A DNA stretch of 64,000 nt from JACKBK01 sp963707275 (GTDB taxonomy: Bacteria; Chloroflexota; Anaerolineae; JAAEKA01). Below are positions 39,757 to 48,519 of this stretch, piece after piece (positions within the stretch are counted from its first letter, which is position 1; the number at the start of each line of letters is the position of its first letter). The stretch is from NCBI GenBank assembly GCA_963707275.1, contig CAVPPH010000008.1:62001-126000 (forward strand). The letters are read 5' to 3'. Under the pieces are notes generated by a model, which ran no database searches, was not told the DNA's origin, and was given only the letters and a program-made list of their open reading frames with translations. Both the position numbers and the translations under genes were made by a program.

Positions 39757-40548
39757 CTATCCCCAACGCATAGTGCCGGCGTAGAGCAGCGCGGACAGAC
39801 CTACGAGAATGAGGAGAATAGCGGGCAACTGGCGACTGAGGCGATTCACGTCCTCCATGATGATCGCGTTGTCGCCGTCAGGTCGGAACACAGTGGGGGC
39901 TTGATATTGCGGCGCGAGCACCCAGCCCAGCGCCGCGCCGAAAATCAGGCCGCCGATGTGGGCGTAGTTATTGATGCCGGGGAAGGTGAAGCCAAACACC
40001 AAATTAATGCCGGCCACCATCAGGAGGCTGCGCAACTGTTGCTGTGACGCCTGGCCGAAGGTCTTACGATGACGGTAGAAGAAGGCGATCTCGGCGCCGA
40101 TCAGGCCAAAGATTGCTCCGCTGGCGCCCGCTGAGACGTTGGCCGGCGCCAGCCAATACGACACCAGGCTGCCGCCCAGCCCGCTGAGGATGTAGATCAC
40201 CAGGTAGCGCCCCGGGCCGTACAGTCGCTCCAGTCCCATGCCAATCACGTAGAGCGCCCAGGTGTTGAACGCGAGGTGAACAAGGCCAATGTGAATGAAC
40301 ATGCTGGTGAACAGCCGGTAGAAATCGCCGCGTGCCACCAGTTGGTTTTGCTGGGCGCCGAACAGCAGCAGTATCTGGGTGTTTTGAGTGCCGTTGAGTC
40401 CCAGGCCATTGAGCGCGCCATACGCGGTCATGGCCAGAAAAACCACGACATTGATCCCGATCAGCACATAGGTCACACGCGGCTTGCTCATCGGAATCTG
40501 CATGCCGATCTGTCGTTGAGCTGGCGGGGCTTGGTTGGGGCTGTTCAC
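39757..40548 (-). CDS. rhomboid-family intramembrane serine protease
   Basis: 263-residue membrane protease. The catalytic serine is in GASGAIFGLIGAEIAFF (GxSG) and the histidine in NNYAHIGGLIFGAALG; FIHIGLVHLAFNTWALY is the conserved second-helix region. Seven hydrophobic segments can be counted. GTG start at 40548. It lies 31 bp after gmk and ends 23 bp before the priA start. The substrate is unknown. Confidence 0.93.
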   Translation of the reverse strand: MNSPNQAPPAQRQIGMQIPMSKPRVTYVLIGINVVVFLAMTAYGALNGLGLNGTQNTQILLLFGAQQNQLVARGDFYRLFTSMFIHIGLVHLAFNTWALYVIGMGLERLYGPGRYLVIYILSGLGGSLVSYWLAPANVSAGASGAIFGLIGAEIAFFYRHRKTFGQASQQQLRSLLMVAGINLVFGFTFPGINNYAHIGGLIFGAALGWVLAPQYQAPTVFRPDGDNAIIMEDVNRLSRQLPAILLILVGLSALLYAGTMRWG

Positions 40549-40579
40549 GAATTGCCTGCTTTCAGTGCGCTTTCTGGGG

Positions 40580-41218
40580 TCACAGGGCCACCGGCTCCCA
40601 GTCGACCCGGCAGCGTTCGGCGGTCATGATCGCCATTACCTGGCGCACCGTGTCCTCCAGCGCATCGTCGCGGTTGATGACGACGTACTTGAAGCTGGCG
40701 ACGCTGCGCAGCTCTTCGCGCGCGGTGGCGATGCGCATCGCCAGCATACCTTCGTTCTCAGTCCGCCGATCGCGCAGTCTGAGCACCATTTCTTCGTCCG
40801 AGGATGCGATCAGAAAGATCGTTACCGCCTGTGGTACCATGCGCTGAACGGTTTCTACGCCCTGAACATCGACCCGCAGCACCACATCCAGGCCGCTTGC
40901 CATGCCCTTGCGCACCTCGGCCTTGGGGATTCCCTTGTAGTCGCCGTAGACGATCGCGTGCTCCAGCAGTTCCTGGGCCTCGATCATCTCCGCGAACTCC
41001 TGCATGCTGATGAAGTGGTAATCGACGCCGTCGACCTCGCTGGGACGCTGCGGTCGAGTGGTCGCAGTGACAACCTGATAGAACTGGGCGCCCATCGCGC
41101 GCAGCCCGGCCATGGTCGAATCCTTGCCGACGCCGGAAGGGCCGGACAGGACAACCAGCAAGGGCCGCGGTTGTGTGAACACCTCGTAAGGCAGGGCATC
41201 GGTGGCGCTAACGTTCAT
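40580..41218 (-). CDS. gmk: guanylate kinase
   Basis: Phosphorylates GMP to GDP. P-loop LSGPSGVGKDSTMAGL, then TATTRPQRPSEVDGVDYHF with the GMP-binding RPxxxEVDGxDYHF signature, and LRVDVQGVETVQ. It is 212 residues long from the ATG at 41218, chosen over the in-frame 41242 start because aaagg lies just before it and the extra eight residues are not conserved. Confidence 0.95.
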   Translation of the reverse strand: MNVSATDALPYEVFTQPRPLLVVLSGPSGVGKDSTMAGLRAMGAQFYQVVTATTRPQRPSEVDGVDYHFISMQEFAEMIEAQELLEHAIVYGDYKGIPKAEVRKGMASGLDVVLRVDVQGVETVQRMVPQAVTIFLIASSDEEMVLRLRDRRTENEGMLAMRIATAREELRSVASFKYVVINRDDALEDTVRQVMAIMTAERCRVDWEPVAL

Positions 41219-41238
41219 GGAGAGCCTTTCTGGCGGAT

Positions 41239-41307
41239 TCAAGTGACAGTCACTTTTCGAAGACTCCTGTAGCGAAGCCGAAGGAGCCGAAAGTGACTGT
41301 CACTTGA
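41239..41307. repeat. long inverted repeat between gmk and the FmdB gene
   Basis: tcaagtgacagtcacttttc and gaaagtgactgtcacttga, about 20-bp arms, each itself partly palindromic (agtgacagtcact, with agtgac/gtcact), around a small inner hairpin (ctcctgtagcgaagccgaaggag). TATAAT at 41315-41320 follows immediately and could serve the FmdB gene. Confidence 0.75.
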
Positions 41308-41350
41308 AAAACAGTATAATCAACTATCAGTATACAACGAGGTTGTCACA

Positions 41351-41731
41351 ATGCCGATTTACGAATATCGATGCACCGATTGCCGCCGCCGCGTCAGCGT
41401 CTGGTGGCGTACCTTCAGCGAGGCAGAGACAGGCGTCGCCGTCTGCCCACGCTGCGGCGGGACAGAACTTAGCCGGCTGATCTCCCGGGTGGCGGTGCTG
41501 CGCTCGGAGGAAAGCCGCCTGGACGACATGGCGGACCCGTCTGCCTTCGGCGACCTGGACGAGGACGATCCCCGCTCCATGGGCCGCTGGATGCGCCGCA
41601 TGAGCGAAGAAACGGGCGAACCCATAGACCCGGAGTTCTCAGAGGTAATCGGACGTCTTGAGTCGGGCGAAAGCCCCGAAGAAATCGAGCGGTCCATGCC
41701 TGATCTGGGCGGAGCGGAAGCGGATCTGTGA
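41351..41731 (+). CDS. FmdB-family zinc-ribbon protein (longer paralogue)
   Basis: 126-residue protein opening MPIYEYRCTDCRRRVSVWWR with a complete zinc ribbon (CTDC and CPRC). The C-terminal half is acidic and unstructured-looking (DPSAFGDLDEDDPRSMGRW, then a proline- and glutamate-rich stretch); that extension distinguishes it from the copy at 16489. cgaggttg lies before the ATG. Function unknown. Confidence 0.88.
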   Translation: MPIYEYRCTDCRRRVSVWWRTFSEAETGVAVCPRCGGTELSRLISRVAVLRSEESRLDDMADPSAFGDLDEDDPRSMGRWMRRMSEETGEPIDPEFSEVIGRLESGESPEEIERSMPDLGGAEADL

Positions 41732-41775
41732 CCGGTAAACGGTAATCAGTGAACGGAATCCGAACCGATCACCGA

Positions 41776-42423
41776 TCACCGGATCGCCGATGGACGGATC
41801 GCCAACATCTCCACCACGCGCGACCGCAAGAACCCCTGAACGTCCTCAACCGACTGGCCGGCGTCCACTATCAACCAGCGAGACGGATCCTTTGCTGCCA
41901 TGGCCAGATAGCCAGCACGTACGCGCTCGTGGAACGCCAGCGCCTTGGCTTCCATGCGGTTCCACTGGCCAGCGTCGTCCTGCGCGTGCTGCTGCTTGCG
42001 GCCCAGCCCGGCCTGCACGTCGATATCCAGATACGCTACCAGAGCGGGCCGCAGGCCGCCGGTGGCAAAGTCTGTGATCGTGGCCAGCTTGTCCAGTGGC
42101 AGGCGGTGACCATATCCCTGGTACGCCATGGTCGAGTCGGCGAAGCGATCGCACAGCACCACGCCGCCAGCCTCCAGGTGTGGGCGGATCACCTCGTTGA
42201 CAAGCTGGGCACGCGCCGCGGAAAAGAGCAACACCTCAGCTTCGGGGGACATCTCGCTGGCGGCATGGTCCAGCAGGATCGCGCGCACCCGGTCGCCGAT
42301 GGCCGTGCCGCCCGGCTCGCGGGTCGTCAGCACAGCCAGGCCGCGCTCGTGCAGCCAGCCGGCCAGCAGCGCAATCTGTGTGCTTTTGCCGCTTCCCTCC
42401 GGTCCTTCGAAGGCAATAAACAT
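41776..42423 (-). CDS. tmk: thymidylate kinase
   Basis: Phosphorylates dTMP to dTDP. It starts MFIAFEGPEGSGKSTQIALL (P-loop), with the TTREPGGTAIGDRVR dTMP-binding motif, DRFADSTMAYQGYG (the DRY/S region) and a lid-type stretch before RMEAKALAFHERVRAGY. It is 215 residues long, normal for the family. Last gene of the long minus-strand operon that begins at 49191. The product dTDP feeds the dTTP used by RmlA, but there is no sign of direct linkage. Confidence 0.95.
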   Translation of the reverse strand: MFIAFEGPEGSGKSTQIALLAGWLHERGLAVLTTREPGGTAIGDRVRAILLDHAASEMSPEAEVLLFSAARAQLVNEVIRPHLEAGGVVLCDRFADSTMAYQGYGHRLPLDKLATITDFATGGLRPALVAYLDIDVQAGLGRKQQHAQDDAGQWNRMEAKALAFHERVRAGYLAMAAKDPSRWLIVDAGQSVEDVQGFLRSRVVEMLAIRPSAIR

Positions 42424-42450
42424 GGGATGTGTGAATGTCTGGCAGCTAGG

Positions 42451-42500
42451 GACGCGTTTATGAACAGCTTCTGGGTTGGCTCGGTCAGGAGACCGGCCAA
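42451..42500. repeat. hairpin repeat family E, copy 2
   Basis: On the minus strand: ttggccggtctcctgaccga followed by gccaacccagaa and ...acgcgtc. It matches 7265-7318 in inverted orientation. The ttggc-cggtc-tcct-gaccg-a-gccaa core is a near-perfect hairpin. It sits between the R3H ATPase and tmk. Confidence 0.75.
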
Positions 42501-42526
42501 AGCAGCAACTAACTGATAGACGCGTT

Positions 42527-44086
42527 CTACGTCTTCTGGATGCGCACGTGCCGATGTGGATCGCGCCCGTGGCTGTGGCTGACGAGGTTGGCGACGCGGG
42601 CTGCCTGATGCTGCTGCCGGCGCACGGACGAAGGCTGCGGGCTCAGATCGACCGCCGGCGCGCCAGACATGATCAGGCGGATCGCCTCCTGCGCCTCGCG
42701 CATGGCTGTGTCCAGCGAATCCTCATGGTCGGTCGAGATGTCGAACAGATCGGCCAGAAAGCCTTCCATCTGGATCAGGGTATTGGAGCGCAGCACGTAG
42801 ACCGGCAGGCTACGCTCTTCCGCCTCCTGAATCGGCGCCGGACGCTTGCGGTAGTAGCTTTTCAGCGTCACCAAGACATCGGCCCGACGCACGTCGTCCA
42901 CGAACTGGGCGGGTACGCCCAGCCGCATGGCAGCCGTACGCAGCTTGTTCAACCCGACGCCGTAGGAGTAGATCCGCTTCAGTTGCATCGACTGCTCGGC
43001 CGGCTGCGGCGCGAAGTCCTTCTCGCCGTTTTCATAGATCTGCTCTTCTCTGGCAGGCCGTCCGTTGCGCTTTGCGCCCGGCCGCGGCGGCGCAGCTTCG
43101 ATGTTGATCTGACCATCCTCGCCGCGGTAGCGAATCTCCGGGCGCAGCTCGCGGCCACGCAGGAAATCATCCACGGCGCGACCGACATCCCCGTGCACGG
43201 CCATGCGCTGGCGATCCTGAATTTCGATCAGCACGTCAAAGGTCGGCGGCGCCTTGCGCTCCAGCACCGACTTCTGGGTGCCGCGGCGGCGGGCCTCCTC
43301 GTCGCTCAGCGTCACGCTCTCGATGCCGCCCACCAGGTCGCTCAGCGTCGGGTTGAGCAGCAGGTTTTCCAGCGTGTTGCCGTGCGCGGTGCCGATCAGT
43401 TGCACGCCGCGCTCGGCGATGGTGCGCGCCGCGGCCGCTTCCAGCTCGCGTCCGATCTCGTCGATGATGATCACCTGCGGCATGTGGTTCTCCACCGCCT
43501 CGATCATCACCTCGTGCTGGAACGCGGGCTGGGCGACCTGCATCCGCCGCGCCCGGCCGATGGCCGGATGCGGGATGTCGCCGTCGCCGCCGATCTCGTT
43601 GGAGGTATCGACGATGACGACCCGCATCGTGTCGCCCAGGACGCGCGCGGCCTCGCGCAGCAGGGTCGTCTTGCCGACGCCAGGCCGGCCCAGCAGGAGA
43701 ATGCTCTGGCCCGACTCGATGATGTCTTCCAGGATGTCGATGACGCCGTAGACCGCGCGGCCGACGCGGCAGGTCAGCCCGACGATTCGCCCCTGGCGGT
43801 TGCGGATGCACGAGATGCGGTGCAGTGTACGCTCGATGCCGGCGCGGTTGTCGGAGGTGAACTGGCCGATGCGCTCGACCACGAAGTCGATGTCGGCGTC
43901 GCTGACCTCTGTGTCGCTCAAGACCAGTTCGCTGTCAGTGAAGCGGGCCTCAGGCAGACGGCCCAAATCCATGACGATTTCCAGCAACTGGTCGGCTCGG
44001 TTTGTTTGTCGCAGAGCCTGGCAAATGTCCGGTGGCAATACGTTTAGCAGGACATCCAGGTCATCGGTGATCTTCTGTTGTGTCAA
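42527..44086 (-). CDS. R3H-domain AAA ATPase (SpoIIIAA/Ycf45-like)
   Basis: 519-residue protein. An N-terminal helical region is followed by a RecA/AAA-type ATPase with Walker A LLGRPGVGKTTLLREAARVL (about residue 134) and Walker B VIIIDEIGRELEAAAA, then a linker, and at the C-terminus an R3H single-stranded nucleic-acid-binding domain (HQAARVANLVSHSHGRDPHR). This matches the SpoIIIAA/Ycf45 ATPase family known from cyanobacteria and Firmicutes. The start is probably TTG at 44086, with gagga upstream. The gene follows the GNAT gene by 32 bp. Confidence 0.9.
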   Translation of the reverse strand: MTQQKITDDLDVLLNVLPPDICQALRQTNRADQLLEIVMDLGRLPEARFTDSELVLSDTEVSDADIDFVVERIGQFTSDNRAGIERTLHRISCIRNRQGRIVGLTCRVGRAVYGVIDILEDIIESGQSILLLGRPGVGKTTLLREAARVLGDTMRVVIVDTSNEIGGDGDIPHPAIGRARRMQVAQPAFQHEVMIEAVENHMPQVIIIDEIGRELEAAAARTIAERGVQLIGTAHGNTLENLLLNPTLSDLVGGIESVTLSDEEARRRGTQKSVLERKAPPTFDVLIEIQDRQRMAVHGDVGRAVDDFLRGRELRPEIRYRGEDGQINIEAAPPRPGAKRNGRPAREEQIYENGEKDFAPQPAEQSMQLKRIYSYGVGLNKLRTAAMRLGVPAQFVDDVRRADVLVTLKSYYRKRPAPIQEAEERSLPVYVLRSNTLIQMEGFLADLFDISTDHEDSLDTAMREAQEAIRLIMSGAPAVDLSPQPSSVRRQQHQAARVANLVSHSHGRDPHRHVRIQKT

Positions 44087-44118
44087 GTTCTACTTTTTCC
44101 TCGAAAACGACTGATTTG

Positions 44119-45105
44119 TTATCCATGTCGCTCTGCCACCATTCCCGGCACGGTGACAGGCTCAGCCACTCTGACGCGCACGGCCACGTGTTTTACCATC
44201 CGCGCCCGGCGGGAAAACGGCTCAAAACCGGCGTCCTGCAAGGTCGCGCGCAGGCCGCCCTGGTAATCCCGCACAGCACAGTAGACTGGCCGCCGCTTGC
44301 CAGACACAACGTTCAGGCCCTGGCGCACCAGCGTTGCCATCTGCGGGCCGTTGCCCGGATCGCCGTGCAGCAACAGCCAGTGTCCGCCGCGTCCGCTGAC
44401 AAGCTGCACACCGCCGACGATGTCGCCACCCTCGACCAGGACATATGCTTGCTGGTCGGCCAGTTCCCACCAGGCCAGGGAGAGCGCCGTCGGACTCATG
44501 CCGTCGTTGAGCCCTTCCGAATGCTGCACCGGCATCGGCGTGTAGATGCCATACAGTCGGCGCAGATACCAGACATCTTCCGCCTGTCGTGGCCGCAGCC
44601 CGGCAACTTGCTGCGTCGAGTTGCTGCGCCGCGGCCGGTTCAGCACAAAAATATCTTCGTTGCTGTAGGTACTGAAACCAAGGGCCGTTAACAGATCGAT
44701 GTCGGCGCTTTCGATTGGCAGGCTGGCAAACAGGCGGCGCAGGTCGTGCTGGCCTGCGTCCTGAATGCAATAGCTCACCAGCTTCGTCCAGGCGGTCGCA
44801 CTCTGTTGCTGGACGCCGGTTGCCGGCGCCAGAAACAGGACGTCTGCTTCCTGGCGACCGGGCCGCCGCAGCATCTGGATGAACCCCTGAACAGATCCAT
44901 CGGCTTCCCAGACGTACGAGGCAAGTCCGGTGCCGACCCAGGGCACCGGCGCGATCATCGCGGTGGCCAGCGCACTGCGCCGCAGCAACAGGTAGTGGAA
45001 CAGGTCAAGCCAGACACCGGTGCGCTGTAGCTTGCGCACTGTCAGAATATGGCTCAGCCCAAAGGGTCGTATCACCACTGCCTCCGCCGGTGGCTGCCGG
45101 AACAC
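44119..45105 (-). CDS. GNAT-like acetyltransferase, divergent
   Basis: 328-residue protein with two weak GNAT-type halves. The N-terminal half (VIRPFGLSHILTVRKLQRTG, WEADGSVQGFIQML) and the C-terminal half (AYVLVEGGDIVGGVQLVSGR, LLLHGDPGNGPQMATLVRQG) each have the beta-strand/acetyl-CoA-loop pattern, but no canonical Q/RxxGxG/A motif, so activity is uncertain. GTG start. It lies between the Lon-N protein and the R3H ATPase in the same operon. Confidence 0.6.
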   Translation of the reverse strand: MFRQPPAEAVVIRPFGLSHILTVRKLQRTGVWLDLFHYLLLRRSALATAMIAPVPWVGTGLASYVWEADGSVQGFIQMLRRPGRQEADVLFLAPATGVQQQSATAWTKLVSYCIQDAGQHDLRRLFASLPIESADIDLLTALGFSTYSNEDIFVLNRPRRSNSTQQVAGLRPRQAEDVWYLRRLYGIYTPMPVQHSEGLNDGMSPTALSLAWWELADQQAYVLVEGGDIVGGVQLVSGRGGHWLLLHGDPGNGPQMATLVRQGLNVVSGKRRPVYCAVRDYQGGLRATLQDAGFEPFSRRARMVKHVAVRVRVAEPVTVPGMVAERHG

Positions 45106-45284
45106 GATCTAAAGGGCAAGCTCCTGGCAACCACTCCCGGTTGGGAGATCGCCGGCGGCGCACCACTGGGCATCGGATGTCGCTCCTCGATTCAGAAGAG
45201 TTGTCTTGAATACACGCGCCTGATTTTACCTCGGATAAATGCCCAGTGCAAGTGAAACCGGGCGTCTCGTTCGGCCGGCGACCA

Positions 45285-46013
45285 TCAATTAGGATACAGC
45301 ATCCCCGTCGCGCCGAAAACCTGGGCATCCAGATGCGCTTCGGTGCCGTGCATGAAGCCCAGCAGCATCGTCTCACGGCTCAGCAGCTCCAGCTCGCTGG
45401 CCACGAGGTCGCGCAGGTCGGGAATCGCCAGCAGGTTCTGCTTGTCATCCCACGGTATCTGTAGCGTGCTGGCGGTCAGGAACGCTAGTTCCTGCGGCTC
45501 GTCAGGCATGTCGTCCGCGTCGATCTCCGCGTCGATGACCTCTGACAGCCGCTGGAGGTAGCTGTTCAACAGGCGGCGCAGGCTGGCCGCGCTGGCTGCC
45601 AGCGCCTCGTCCTCCGCTTCCTGTAGCGGGAACTCCTCAACCTCGGCTTGTAGATACGGCATGTCGAACAGCAACTGGCGAATCACAAAGCGATCCAGCC
45701 CAACTGTGACGATGTTCAACCGGCCATCGGCCAGCCGCTCGACCTGGCGAATAAACGCCGCGGTGCCGACCTGATGCGGCAGGGCGACCTCGCCGTCGAA
45801 GGCCCGCCAATCCGGGATGTCGTCCCGCATCAGCACGATGCCGAACGGTTCGCGCTCCGCGATGCAGTGGTTGACCATCATGCGGTAGCGCGGCTCAAAA
45901 ACGTGCAGCGGCAGCATCTGGCCCGGAAACATTACCAGGCGCAGCGGAAACAGCGGCAGGGTATAGGTCTTGCGCTCTCGGTTCAGTTCTCTCCGTTCGC
46001 TCGTCTCGCTCAT
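45285..46013 (-). CDS. Lon N-terminal (LON substrate-binding) domain protein
   Basis: 242-residue stand-alone LON-SB domain protein. It opens LPLFPLRLVMFPGQMLPLHV and has FEPRYRMMV, both diagnostic, and GTAAFIRQVERLADGRLNIV. The ATPase and protease parts of Lon are absent, as in the YcaM/YjhX-type single-domain family. The start ATG lies 4 bp after the truD stop (taagccatg), so translation is coupled. Confidence 0.9.
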   Translation of the reverse strand: MSETSERRELNRERKTYTLPLFPLRLVMFPGQMLPLHVFEPRYRMMVNHCIAEREPFGIVLMRDDIPDWRAFDGEVALPHQVGTAAFIRQVERLADGRLNIVTVGLDRFVIRQLLFDMPYLQAEVEEFPLQEAEDEALAASAASLRRLLNSYLQRLSEVIDAEIDADDMPDEPQELAFLTASTLQIPWDDKQNLLAIPDLRDLVASELELLSRETMLLGFMHGTEAHLDAQVFGATGMLYPN

Positions 46014-46016
46014 GGC

Positions 46017-47088
46017 TTATTCGTCCTCTTCAGGTAGCTGGTTCATGTCATCCGCGGATTTGATGAACTCGCGCATGACAACCGTAGCATACGCCCCTTT
46101 TGGCAGTGAGAAAGTCGCCTGCAATCCCGTCATATCAACTGTCAGCGCAATATCCGGCAGCCAGAGGCGCGCCGGCCGTCGTGAGCCATCGGATCGGCAG
46201 CGGCGCAACTCCTCCTCGCCCAACTCGGCTTGAGCCAGAATCGTGTTTTCGAGGGTCGCTGCCTCGCGCGCCGGGGCCCACATCTTCTTGCCGAAAAGCG
46301 GGCCGGTGTAGGTGATCTCGCCGCGGTCGAAACGTGGCTGCTCGGCAGCCGCGTTGGCCACTTCAAACATGCCGCCCGTATCGGCTTTCTTGCACACGTC
46401 GCCATCCAGCAGCCGGTCGAACAGGTCTCGCTCGATGCGCTGCGCCAGGTAGCTGTTGAACAGATGCGACTGATAGGCGGAGATCAGCAGGCGGTTCAGC
46501 CACTTCTCGCGTGGCCCGTTGCCAAGGAATGCTGCCCGCCCGCGCACCACGTTCTGTCCATCGATGCCGAAGCGCTGCGCGCCGAAGAAGTTGGGCACGC
46601 CGCGCGCGGCTATCGCGTCAGCAATCGCCGCGGCTCTCATCAGCGCTGTGTCGGGATCGGCGTTCAGCTCACTGACGGTAATGGTGAAGCGGTTGCCCAG
46701 CAGGTGGCCGACCTTCAGCTTGTTGCTGTGGCAGCGCGCCCAGTTGACGGTGAACGGCAACGCGTCGCGGATTCGCTGCGCATCCTCCGGTTGCAGGTTG
46801 GGCAGGGAAAAAGTCTGCGTGCAGCGGGCGTGGCGATCCTTCATTCCTGCATAGCCGACCGCACCCCGGTCGATGCCGTAAAGGCCGGCCAGCGCCTCGA
46901 CCACCTTGCGCGTCGTCCAGCCCTCGCGCGGTCAACGACACGTAGAGATGCGACCCTTCCCCGCTGGCTTCGTAGACGGGAATTTCCTCGACGACGAACG
47001 AGGACGGTTCTGCCTTCAGCCGCCCGCCCACTCCGGGCAGTTCAGGTGTGATGTACGGCAGCGCAATCGGCGCGGTCTCATTGGACAT
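46017..47088 (-). CDS. truD: tRNA pseudouridine(13) synthase TruD, frameshifted
   Basis: Makes pseudouridine at position 13 of tRNA. The catalytic aspartate is in GYAGMKDRHARCTQTFSL; NRFTITVSEL and PNFFGAQRFG (the family's NYFGxQRFG) follow. The N-terminal part (EIPVYEASGEGSHLYVSLTA) is joined after a one-base shift near 46925. It starts 3 bp after the SCO1664-like gene stop (tgagcgatg). Confidence 0.92.
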
Positions 47089-47091
47089 CGC

Positions 47092-47839
47092 TCAGACCAG
47101 CGGCCAGGGATAGGAGCGGCGGTTGGGATCCGGCTCAGGGAACTGGCCGGCTGCCAGCAGGCGTTCGGTGCGGCGAACCAGTGCGCGCAGCTCCGACTCG
47201 CTCAGCGTCTCGTGCAGCCCGGCGGTCAGCAGGTCGTGCGAATTGATGCTGACAACGAACCTTCCCAGGTCGTCACAGATGTCAGGGGGGAGCGGCTCGC
47301 CGGCGAACTCCCAGATCACGGTGCGCAACTTCGGTTGCGTGTGGAAACAAACCCCGTGGTCGATAGCCCAGACGCGCCCGTCGTGATCGCGCAGGGTGTG
47401 GCCTCCCTTGCGGTCGGCGTTGTTGATCATGATGTCGAATGCCGCAACGCGCGATCAAAGTCGGGAACAGCTCAGTCTCATCGCGGAAGCTGAAGTAATG
47501 TTGGCTGAAATCGGCGTCGACGAAGAACTGGACGGCGCCCTTGCCGTAGGGGCCGACGCGCATCACCGTCGGCGGCACCAACCCCCATCCCAGCGCCTGG
47601 CTGACCTGAAACGCGGCCATCTCACGCTGGAAGAGGGTGCCGTGCGGGAAATCCCACAGTGGCGTCTCCCCTTGGCGTGGCTTGTAGACGGCCATGCCCT
47701 CGAAGCGCTCGTTGCAGATGTCGGCCAGAAAGGTGTAGTTGGAGCTGCCCGGCAGCAGGCCGCGCACAGTCATCTCTCCGCTGTGCAGGAGGCTCATCAC
47801 GTCGTCGAAGCTGGCGGCTTGCTCGGTCTGTTCGTCCAC
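47092..47839 (-). CDS. SCO1664-family PI3/4-kinase-like protein, frameshifted
   Basis: About 250-residue protein of the family called SCO1664/TIGR03843, distantly related to PI3/4-kinase and HipA folds. Seen here: GLLPGSSNYTFLADI (nucleotide-binding start), GMAVYKPRQGETPLWDFPHG (the lysine-bearing strand), DIMINNADRKGGHTL (catalytic D-x5-N-like loop) and RVWAIDHGVCFHTQPKLRTV (metal-binding DH). A one-base shift near 47450 separates the two halves. GTG start at 47839. It is followed by truD and preceded, across a repeat, by DUF3090. The substrate is not known. Confidence 0.85.
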
Positions 47840-47862
47840 GGCGCATTCACGGGCCGAAGGTA

Positions 47863-47963
47863 GCTACTCATCCGTCACTCCCGCGGAGGCAGGAGTCCAA
47901 GCTTCACGAGCGCCAGACTCCCCCCTGCGCGGGAGTGACGGGTGAAGGCTGAGTAGTCACGAT
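47863..47963. repeat. repeat family C (about 100 bp), copy 2, inverted
   Basis: ctactcatccgtcactcccg at the left and gaaggctgagtagtcacga at the right. As the reverse complement it matches 35236-35338, including ctcgtgaagcttggactcc. It separates DUF3090 from the kinase gene. Confidence 0.8.
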
Positions 47964-47977
47964 TCAGCTACCCTATT

Positions 47978-48517
47978 TCATTGCAGGATCTTGGTCGAGG
48001 CGTGGCCGTTGCTGGGCGGGCAGAAGTGACCGTCCGGGTCGATGGGATTGCCGCACAGTGCGCAAATCGGCCGGCCTGACGCTGCGACTCGCTTTGCCTG
48101 CTCGCTCAGCCCGGCCATCTGCTCGCGGCTGGCCCAGAAACGCCCGGCCGCCGGCTCGCGTGTTTCCTCTTCTTCCTCGGACACCATCTCCTGCACGAAA
48201 ATGACCATCAGGTCCTCGTCGGGATCGTAGCCCAGGCCCAGCCGGCCAACCCGGAAACGCGGCGTGATCGGGTCAAGCAATTGCAGATCGGACCGCGGCG
48301 TTTCCGGCTTATAGTCGGGAGGGAACTTCTCGTCGATCTCCTGGATCAGCTCATCGATGCCGGCCGCCAGCGCCAGCGCCTGCTGCTTTTCCACGACCAG
48401 CGAGACGACCGACCGTCCCTGGGTGCCTTGCAGATAGAAGGTGCGGTCGCCTACCGGACCAATAGTGCCGACCACCAGCCGACCGCAGGGCTTCAAGTCA
48501 AACGCGTACGTTGTCAT
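47978..48517 (-). CDS. DUF3090 family protein
   Basis: 179-residue protein of the DUF3090 (TIGR03847) family. Family features are GTIGPVGDRTFYLQ, VEKQQALALAAGIDELI and DEDLMVIFVQEM. The C-terminus has a small zinc knuckle, CALCGNPIDPDGHFCPPSNGH, which could bind one metal ion. It starts 2 bp after the stop of the phosphatase gene, so the two are translated together. No biochemical function is known to me. Confidence 0.9.
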   Translation of the reverse strand: MTTYAFDLKPCGRLVVGTIGPVGDRTFYLQGTQGRSVVSLVVEKQQALALAAGIDELIQEIDEKFPPDYKPETPRSDLQLLDPITPRFRVGRLGLGYDPDEDLMVIFVQEMVSEEEEETREPAAGRFWASREQMAGLSEQAKRVAASGRPICALCGNPIDPDGHFCPPSNGHASTKILQ

Positions 48518-48519
48518 AG

